From positions 1 through 12,684 of the forward strand of contig JALSLF010000380.1 of NCBI GenBank assembly GCA_026988445.1: 12,684 nt of DNA, read 5' to 3'. The translations under genes and the position numbers were made by a program. The notes under the pieces were generated by a model. It did no database searches. It was given only the letters and a program-made list of their open reading frames with translations, and was not told the origin of the DNA. Shown here in pieces: positions 7,457 to 12,684 of the stretch; position 1 is the first letter of the stretch, and every line of letters starts with the position of its first letter. The DNA comes from Bacteroidales bacterium (GTDB taxonomy: Bacteria > Bacteroidota > Bacteroidia > Bacteroidales > NBLH01).

Positions 7457-8017
7457 GTGAAAATAATAGAAAAAGAACTGAAAGGAGTTTTTGAAATTGA
7501 GCCTTCGCCATTTGAAGACCATCGTGGCTTTTTTATGCGAACTTATGATGCCGGTATTTTTATCCAATATGGTTTAAACAGGGAGTGGGTACAAGAAAAT
7601 CACTCACATTCGGTACAAAAAGGCACATTACGCGGTTTACATTTTTTAAACAGCCCGCATACCGATGCTAAATTAATACGTTGCATCAGTGGTGAAATTT
7701 ACGATGTTGTAGTAGATATACGAAAAAACTCACCCACATACGGTAAATGGATTTCTATTATTCTTTCGGCAAAAAATAAAAAAAGTTTATTTATACCACG
7801 CGGATTTGCTCACGGATTTTGCACGCTCACAGATAATTGCGATATTATTTACAAACACGATAATTGGTATAATAAAGATGCCGATAACGGTATTTTCTGG
7901 AACGATAAAGATTTGAATATCCAATGGCCAATAGATAAACCTATTATCTCTGAAAGAGATAAAAAACTACAATCATTTAAAGAATTTACACAAAAACAAA
8001 ACGGAATTACAGTTTAA
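7457..8017 (+). CDS. RmlC-type cupin sugar 3,5- or 5-epimerase, GTG start
   Basis: This 186-residue protein belongs to the dTDP-4-dehydrorhamnose 3,5-epimerase family (RmlC/RfbC). It has the family start FEDHRGFFMRTY, the catalytic His62 in RGLHF, Lys72, FIPRGFAHGF (112-121), Tyr132 in IIYK and Asp168 in SERD. Retained His, Tyr and Asp indicate an active epimerase. No rmlA, rmlB or rmlD is visible, and the gene sits between CDP-sugar genes. I therefore infer action on a CDP-4-keto sugar, as AscE does in ascarylose synthesis, giving an L-configured product. Rhamnose synthesis with the other genes elsewhere remains possible. The first codon is GTG, since no ATG exists between the previous stop and the conserved N-terminus. 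Confidence 0.85.
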   Translation: MKIIEKELKGVFEIEPSPFEDHRGFFMRTYDAGIFIQYGLNREWVQENHSHSVQKGTLRGLHFLNSPHTDAKLIRCISGEIYDVVVDIRKNSPTYGKWISIILSAKNKKSLFIPRGFAHGFCTLTDNCDIIYKHDNWYNKDADNGIFWNDKDLNIQWPIDKPIISERDKKLQSFKEFTQKQNGITV

Positions 8018-8028
8018 AACCTAATCTT

Positions 8029-9333
8029 ATGAACGAACAAGAATTAAGAAAACAGATACTTGAACTAACAAAACAATATTATAAAGCAAAATTTCCCGAG
8101 CAAAAATTTGAAGCGGGAAAATCAATTGTTCGCTATGCCGGACGCGTTTTTGATGAAAAGGAGATTGTCAGCCTTGTTGATTCTTCTTTGGATTTTTGGT
8201 TAACAGCAGGACGTTTTGCCGAAGAGTTTGAATATGAATTTGCAAAAATGTTTAATGCAAGCGAAGCAATATTAGTAAATTCCGGTTCATCGGCAAACCT
8301 TGTAGCTATATCGGCTTTAACATCTCCCAAACTAAAAAACAGGCGTTTAAAGCCCGGCGATGAAGTCATTACCGTAGCTGCAGGTTTCCCCACTACAGTG
8401 GCGCCGATTGTACAAAATCAACTTATCCCTGTTTTTGTAGATGTGGACTTAGAAACCTACAACATTAATGTAGAAATGCTGGAACAAGCCATTTCCCAAA
8501 AAACTAAGGCTATTTTTATTGCACATACTTTAGGAAATCCTTTTAATTTATCCGTGGTAACTGAGTTTGCTAAAAAGTATAATTTATGGCTGATAGAAGA
8601 CAATTGCGATGCCTTAGGCTCTAAATATGAAGGCAAATTAACCGGTACCTTTGGTGATTTGGCAACTTTCTCTTTTTATCCTGCACACCACATAACCATG
8701 GGCGAAGGCGGTGCTGTGGTCAGTCATTCCGAAGAATTAGCACGTATTACCAAATCGTTTCGCGATTGGGGGCGTGATTGCTACTGCGGTCCGGGCGAAG
8801 ATAATACATGTGGCGTACGCTTTACGCAACAGTTTGGGCGTTTACCCTTAGGTTACGACCATAAATTTGTGTACTCACATCTCGGGTACAATCTGAAAGT
8901 TAGCGACATGCAAGCTGCTGTTGGAGTGGAACAATTAAAAAAATTGGATGCTTTTGTAGAAAAACGCAAAGAAAATTTCCAACTGTTTTACAATGGTTTA
9001 AAGAAATTTGAAGATAAATTAATTCTTCCAAAAGCTACAGCAAACAGTGATCCTTCGTGGTTTGGATTCTTAGTTTCGGTTCGTGAAAACGCCGGTGTTT
9101 CGCGTAACGAGCTAATACAGTTTTTAAACCAAAACCGTATCCATACACGAAACTTATTTGCCGGAAACATTACCCGCCAACCGGCTTTTGAAGGCGTTGA
9201 TATGCGTATTGTAGGCGATTTAACAAATACCGACTACATTATGAATAATACCTTTTTCATGGGCTTGTATCCCGGTAACGGAAAAGAAGAAATTGATTAT
9301 GTAATTAGCAAATTTGAAGAATTTTTAACATAA
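8029..9333 (+). CDS. rfbH: CDP-4-keto-6-deoxyglucose 3-dehydrase (E1), PMP and [2Fe-2S] enzyme
   Basis: This 434-residue enzyme removes the C3 hydroxyl of CDP-4-keto-6-deoxyglucose with pyridoxamine phosphate, the committed step to 3,6-dideoxyhexoses. It has the aminotransferase fold but carries His220 (SFYPAHHITMGEGG) where aminotransferases have the PLP lysine, the hallmark of E1. The unusual iron-sulfur motif C-X57-C-X1-C-X7-C is complete: Cys193 (EDNCDALG), Cys251, Cys253 and Cys261 (RDCYCGPGEDNTCG). These positions agree with those I recall for the Yersinia E1. Asp191 should pair with the cofactor pyridine nitrogen. The start is supported by the conserved N-terminal length. It follows the cupin gene by 11 bases, and its stop directly abuts the reductase ATG, so the two are likely translationally coupled. 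Confidence 0.95.
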   Translation: MNEQELRKQILELTKQYYKAKFPEQKFEAGKSIVRYAGRVFDEKEIVSLVDSSLDFWLTAGRFAEEFEYEFAKMFNASEAILVNSGSSANLVAISALTSPKLKNRRLKPGDEVITVAAGFPTTVAPIVQNQLIPVFVDVDLETYNINVEMLEQAISQKTKAIFIAHTLGNPFNLSVVTEFAKKYNLWLIEDNCDALGSKYEGKLTGTFGDLATFSFYPAHHITMGEGGAVVSHSEELARITKSFRDWGRDCYCGPGEDNTCGVRFTQQFGRLPLGYDHKFVYSHLGYNLKVSDMQAAVGVEQLKKLDAFVEKRKENFQLFYNGLKKFEDKLILPKATANSDPSWFGFLVSVRENAGVSRNELIQFLNQNRIHTRNLFAGNITRQPAFEGVDMRIVGDLTNTDYIMNNTFFMGLYPGNGKEEIDYVISKFEEFLT

Positions 9334-10065
9334 ATGGCAGCAATCAGAAAAATACAAGCAAGGGTAAAAGAAATTATTTCTTATTCGGACACCGTGCGAA
9401 AATATATTTTGCAACCGGCAAAGCGTAGCTTTGACTTTAAAGCAGGGCAATTTTTGCATTTGGCAATGGATGCATATGACCCGAGTTTCAATTGGCCCGA
9501 GTCGCGCGTGTTTTCTATTGCAAATTCGCCTACAAGAAAAGATTTTATAGAAGTTCTGGTATCCCGTAAAGGAAAGTTTACCGGACAAATGTTTGAACAA
9601 CTCAAAGCCGGTGATGAAGTTTGGTTAAAATTACCTTACGGGATATTTAACTTTGACGAATCCTTGGAAAAAGACAGTGTATTAATAGCAGGCGGAACGG
9701 GAATCAGTCCTTTTATGAGCTTTTTACAATTTGCCATTGATAAAAAATTAAACCCTGTAATTAGTTTGAATTACGGAGTAAATAATCCTGATTTAATTAT
9801 TATCGAAGACTTAATAAAAGAAGCTGAACAAAAACTGGAAAATTTCAAATACAATTTATACATCGAAAAGCCGGAGAATGGAAACACCAAATTAAAATTC
9901 AACAAAGGCATTTTAGATATTCATCAAATTATTAGACAATCAAGAGAATTGAATGATGCTGTTTTTTATTTATCCGGTCCGCCGGCAATGATTGAAAATT
10001 TTGAACAAACATTGAAAAACTCAGGTATTAAACAACAAAATATTAAATATGATATTTGGGAGTAA
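9334..10065 (+). CDS. FAD/NAD(P)H oxidoreductase, probable electron donor to RfbH, lacking ferredoxin domain
   Basis: This 243-residue ferredoxin-NADP-reductase-type flavoprotein has an FAD-binding barrel (residues 1-108, SRVFSIAN at 57-64) and an NAD(P)-binding domain (GGTGISPFMSF at 120-130, LSGPPAMIENF at 213-223). Its ATG directly follows the RfbH stop, so a role as the E3-type reductase that supplies electrons to RfbH is likely. Classical E3 (AscD/DdhD/RfbI) is about 330 residues, with a plant-type [2Fe-2S] ferredoxin domain. That domain is absent here, and I find no cysteine in the whole sequence; the usual CGP in the last motif is SGP. Electrons would have to pass from FAD to the RfbH cluster directly or through a separate ferredoxin. 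The functional link is inference from position. Confidence 0.85.
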   Translation: MAAIRKIQARVKEIISYSDTVRKYILQPAKRSFDFKAGQFLHLAMDAYDPSFNWPESRVFSIANSPTRKDFIEVLVSRKGKFTGQMFEQLKAGDEVWLKLPYGIFNFDESLEKDSVLIAGGTGISPFMSFLQFAIDKKLNPVISLNYGVNNPDLIIIEDLIKEAEQKLENFKYNLYIEKPENGNTKLKFNKGILDIHQIIRQSRELNDAVFYLSGPPAMIENFEQTLKNSGIKQQNIKYDIWE

Positions 10066-10094
10066 TTGCAAGCAGCAGAAAACTTAATCGCATT

Positions 10095-10112
10095 AAAATA
10101 AAACCATAAAAC
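10095..10112 (+). promoter_or_regulatory. Leader element copy 4 (AAAATAAAACCATAAAAC)
   Basis: This matches the reference copy at 16 of 18 positions and, like it, ends two bases before an ATG (10115). It occupies most of the 49-base gap between the reductase and aminotransferase genes. Confidence 0.45.
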
Positions 10113-10114
10113 AA

Positions 10115-11248
10115 ATGAATATACGACTATTTAAACCGAGTATAGGAAACGAAGAATTAGAAAACATAAAACAAGTATTTGAGCGTGAATGGTTGGGACT
10201 TGGACCCATGGTTTCGCAATTTGAAAAAGAATGGAACGATTACATCGGAAGCAAGATGTCAATAGGTCTTAACTCGGCTACAGCGGCACTTCACCTTGCA
10301 CTGATGGCATACAAATTCCCTAAAGGGAAAAAAGTACTGGTACCCGCCATTACTTTTGCATCAACGGCAACAGCAGTGCTTTATAATGATTTAATTCCCG
10401 TATTTGTAGATGTGGAAAAAGACACGGTTTCTATGGATTTAAAAGACTTGCAACGCAAATACGACAAAGATTGCGTGGCAGTTATTCCTGTTCATAATGG
10501 AGGTTATCCCGTACCCATGGATAAACTGAACGATTTAGCCAAATCCTTAAATCTGAAAGTAATTGAAGATTGTGCACACAGTGCCGGCGGTGTATATAAA
10601 GGTAAAAAACTCGGGACTTGGGGAGATATCGGTTGTTTTAGTTTTGAAGAAAAGAAATGTATGACTACCGGCGACGGAGGAATGATTTGCTCTGATGATG
10701 TTGAACTCATCAATCCCTTAAGGGCTCAAAGATGGGTAGGAATTGATAAAGATACTTGGAAAAGAACACAAAATGCCGAATCAAACAACGATGCTATGCA
10801 TTGGCATTACGAAATTGCTCTTCTCGGATACAAATACAATATGAACGATGTTGCAGCAGCTATCGGTTTGGCACAATTACACAAGTTGGAAAAAATGAAT
10901 GCCCAAAGACGCAGAATTTTCAAAAAATATATTGAGGGTATTTCCGGATTAAAAACCATAAAGCCTATTTTCCCATACAACACAGAAGAAGGTGCATATT
11001 GGTTTTTCGGCATCCGAAGTAATCATCGCGACGAGTTGATTATACACTTAAAAAACAAAGGAATAGCGACAGGGGTTCATTTTTATCCTTTACCAATGCA
11101 GCCATTATTTCAAAAATATGATAAAAGCACACCTGTTGCCAAAGAAATTTGGAAAACATTTATCACCCTACCCTCACACGTAGATTTAACAGACGAAGAA
11201 ATTAATTATGTAATTGATGCTTTACAAGCATTTGATACTAAAAAATAA
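10115..11248 (+). CDS. DegT/DnrJ/EryC1/StrS-family PLP sugar aminotransferase
   Basis: This 377-residue enzyme should transfer an amino group from glutamate to a keto-sugar nucleotide. Family features include GLNSATAALHLAL near 51-63, VPAITFASTA (76-85), Asp152 in EDCAHSAGG, the PLP lysine Lys181 in SFEEKKCMTTGDGG (176-189), and LLGYKYNMNDVAAAIGLAQL. Unlike RfbH it keeps the lysine and has no iron-sulfur motif, so it is an aminotransferase. The loop HNGGYPVPMD (127-136) differs from the common H-x-x-G-x-P forms such as HLYGQP. Substrate is unknown. Its place after RfbH and the reductase allows a CDP-4-keto-3,6-dideoxy sugar as acceptor, which would give a trideoxy-amino sugar, but it could equally serve another nucleotide sugar in the repeat unit. 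The glycosyltransferase gene follows after 6 bases. Confidence 0.88.
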   Translation: MNIRLFKPSIGNEELENIKQVFEREWLGLGPMVSQFEKEWNDYIGSKMSIGLNSATAALHLALMAYKFPKGKKVLVPAITFASTATAVLYNDLIPVFVDVEKDTVSMDLKDLQRKYDKDCVAVIPVHNGGYPVPMDKLNDLAKSLNLKVIEDCAHSAGGVYKGKKLGTWGDIGCFSFEEKKCMTTGDGGMICSDDVELINPLRAQRWVGIDKDTWKRTQNAESNNDAMHWHYEIALLGYKYNMNDVAAAIGLAQLHKLEKMNAQRRRIFKKYIEGISGLKTIKPIFPYNTEEGAYWFFGIRSNHRDELIIHLKNKGIATGVHFYPLPMQPLFQKYDKSTPVAKEIWKTFITLPSHVDLTDEEINYVIDALQAFDTKK

Positions 11249-11254
11249 AAAACA

Positions 11255-12181
11255 ATGGAGTATCCTAAAGTTACGGTATTAATTTTAAGTTACAACGGAA
11301 AGGAACTTTTAAATGATTCTGTTTCGAGCTATTTGGCAAATGATTATCCGAATTTTGAAGTTGCGATAATCGACAACGGCTCATCAGACGGAACAAAAGA
11401 ATATGTTGAAAAAGAATTTCCGAAAGCAAAACTTATCCGTTTGGAAAAAAACAGAGGTTATTCGGGGGGATTTAATTTTGGTTTAAACTACGCTTTTGAC
11501 CAACAGAAATCAAAATATGCCATCATCACTAATAACGATGTGAAAGCTGACCCGAGGGTAATTTCCGAATTGGTAAAAGTTGCGGAAATGGATGAAATGA
11601 ACGGTTTTGTAACCGGAAAGGTCTATTATTTTGACCAACCCAACACATTACAAACTGTTGGAAAAAAAGAACACCCTGTATATTGGAACGGCGGACACAT
11701 TGGCAGCAAAGAAAAAGATACAGGTCAATACGAAGAAATTGCCGAACGGTATTTTGCCGATGATATTTACACTTTGGTCAGTAAAAAAATGTATGATGAA
11801 GTTGGCGCTTACGACACAAATTTTCTTTTTCAATCAGAAGAGTATGATTGGCAGGCACGCGCCAAAGAAAAAGGTTTTAAAATAATGTATGCGCCCGGAG
11901 CAAAAATTTGGCATAAAGAAAGTATGACCATTGGTAAACAATCACCGTTTAAAGCCTTTTATGATGCACGCAACCCGATGATTGTAGTAATGAAATACAA
12001 ATCGCCGGAGTTTTTTAAAAAATATTTTTGGCAACACTTTAAATACGATGTATTTAAAAATTCATTGGTACGAATAAAAAAATTGCGTCCTAAGGTGGCT
12101 TGGAGTATCTGGATGGGATTCTTCTCCGGTTTAAAATGGGGATTTCAAAATAAAAAACTAACACGCAAACATTTTTTCTAA
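11255..12181 (+). CDS. Family 2 (GT-A) glycosyltransferase
   Basis: This 308-residue inverting glycosyltransferase probably adds one sugar to the lipid-linked repeat unit at the cytoplasmic face of the inner membrane. The GT2 signatures are VTVLILSYNG (6-15), IIDNGSSDGT (38-47), NRGYSGGFNFG (66-76), the DxD-type NNDV (93-96) and the acidic FQSEEYDW (192-199), where the catalytic base is expected; Trp219-His220 follow. The layout resembles rhamnosyltransferase-like GT2 enzymes, but donor and acceptor cannot be inferred. The C-terminus is basic (KKLTRKHFF) and may associate with the membrane. It is tightly placed between the aminotransferase and acyltransferase genes (6 and 1 bases), so these three are almost certainly one transcript. 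Confidence 0.9.
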   Translation: MEYPKVTVLILSYNGKELLNDSVSSYLANDYPNFEVAIIDNGSSDGTKEYVEKEFPKAKLIRLEKNRGYSGGFNFGLNYAFDQQKSKYAIITNNDVKADPRVISELVKVAEMDEMNGFVTGKVYYFDQPNTLQTVGKKEHPVYWNGGHIGSKEKDTGQYEEIAERYFADDIYTLVSKKMYDEVGAYDTNFLFQSEEYDWQARAKEKGFKIMYAPGAKIWHKESMTIGKQSPFKAFYDARNPMIVVMKYKSPEFFKKYFWQHFKYDVFKNSLVRIKKLRPKVAWSIWMGFFSGLKWGFQNKKLTRKHFF

Positions 12182-12182
12182 A

Positions 12183-12684
12183 ATGGGAATTAAAAAGTTA
12201 ATCGTTAAAATATATATCGCTTGTTTGGTGTTTGAATTTAAACTACGCCGGTGGTTGCTTGGTTTTGATAATGCAAACCTGATGTTGCAACGGATAGACA
12301 AACGTGCACTTATTCCCGTTTTACGCGCCGGTGGTGCACAAATTGCCGATGAGTGCATTTTTAAAACACCTTTATTTATCGACAATGCCAAAGGTTCTTA
12401 CAAAAACTTAAAAATAGGCAAGCATGTAAGTATTGGTGCCGGTACTTATTTCGATTTAATGGATGAAATTATCATTGGTGATTATACAGGAGTAGGTCCG
12501 CAGGTAAGTTTTCTAACGCACTGGCATGTGGGTGATGTTCCTATGAAAAAATTATTCCCTTATAAAACCGAAAAAATTGAAATCGGGGCAAACTGTTTTA
12601 TCGGAATTAATTCAAGCATATTATACGGAAGTAAATTAGAAGAATTTACCCTTGTTGCTTCGCAAACATTAATTCAAGGAAGTT
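12183..12684 (+). CDS. Left-handed beta-helix acyltransferase, 3' end beyond window
   Basis: The frame is open from the ATG at 12183, one base after the glycosyltransferase stop, to the right edge (167 codons). After an N-terminal segment of about 45 residues that is basic and partly hydrophobic, hexapeptide-type turns appear: LKIGKHVSIGAGTYF (76-90), IIIGDYTGVGPQVSF (96-110), IEIGANCFIGINSSI (132-146). LTHWHVGD (111-118) supplies a His (113) of the kind that is catalytic in hexapeptide acyltransferases. This fits an O- or N-acetyltransferase that decorates the polysaccharide or its precursor. The acceptor is unknown; the amino sugar made by the upstream aminotransferase is one possibility. 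The remaining helix coils lie outside the window. Confidence 0.85.
   Translation, partial: MGIKKLIVKIYIACLVFEFKLRRWLLGFDNANLMLQRIDKRALIPVLRAGGAQIADECIFKTPLFIDNAKGSYKNLKIGKHVSIGAGTYFDLMDEIIIGDYTGVGPQVSFLTHWHVGDVPMKKLFPYKTEKIEIGANCFIGINSSILYGSKLEEFTLVASQTLIQGS

Noticed and set aside
5527..8514. 15-base repeat AAAACTAAGGCTATT at 5527-5541 and 8500-8514
   Set aside because: One copy is in the rfbH coding frame and the other in a spacer, with no shared flanks; most likely chance.
9325..9605. Two overlapping minus-strand frames opposite the reductase start
   Set aside because: They are antisense to conserved FAD-domain residues; the Cys-rich look of one comes from the complement of the reductase codons.
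12158..12391. 77-codon minus-strand frame at the glycosyltransferase/acyltransferase junction
   Set aside because: It is antisense to the hexapeptide acyltransferase, whose ATG is one base after the preceding stop.

Overview
The window looks like a chromosomal segment of an AT-rich member of the Bacteroidota. The evidence is a short exported protein with a type IX secretion (T9SS) C-terminal sorting domain, start codons preceded by A-rich leaders instead of Shine-Dalgarno sequences, and a couple of weak matches to the Bacteroidota promoter form TAnnTTTG. No rRNA, tRNA, CRISPR array, transposase or insertion sequence was seen.

Layout. Positions 1-2366 hold two minus-strand genes for surface proteins. 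The first is a 163-residue T9SS cargo-type protein (2366-1875). It is followed 40 bases downstream by a large exported protein (1834 to the left edge, incomplete) built from modules typical of phage tail fibres. A 328-base divergent intergenic region (2367-2694) separates them from a plus-strand surface-polysaccharide locus that fills the rest and runs off the right edge. Its order is: UDP-glucuronate 4-epimerase; Wzy/WaaL-type membrane polymerase or ligase; a 256-base gap; glucose-1-phosphate cytidylyltransferase (RfbF); an SDR-family epimerase/reductase; an RmlC-type cupin epimerase; the PMP/[2Fe-2S] 3-dehydrase RfbH (E1); a flavin reductase; a DegT-type sugar aminotransferase; a family 2 glycosyltransferase; and a left-handed beta-helix acyltransferase (incomplete).

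How the genes work together. RfbF, RfbH and a flavin reductase are the signature of CDP-3,6-dideoxyhexose synthesis. The extra cupin epimerase and SDR resemble the ascarylose branch, where 5-epimerisation precedes 4-keto reduction. Two things stand out. The CDP-glucose 4,6-dehydratase that should act between RfbF and RfbH is absent from the visible part. The reductase next to RfbH lacks the ferredoxin domain of classical E3 and contains no cysteine at all. The aminotransferase, glycosyltransferase and acyltransferase suggest that an amino or acylated sugar is added to the same repeat unit, together with galacturonate from the first gene.

The most unusual non-coding signal is a repeated 18-base leader element close to CAAATTAAACCATAAAAC. 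It occurs only in intergenic sequence as far as I could see by eye, on both strands, upstream of functionally unrelated genes. No wholly new system can be claimed from the sequence alone. The strongest candidates for novelty are the ferredoxin-free E1/E3 pair, the tail-fibre-like surface protein and the leader element.
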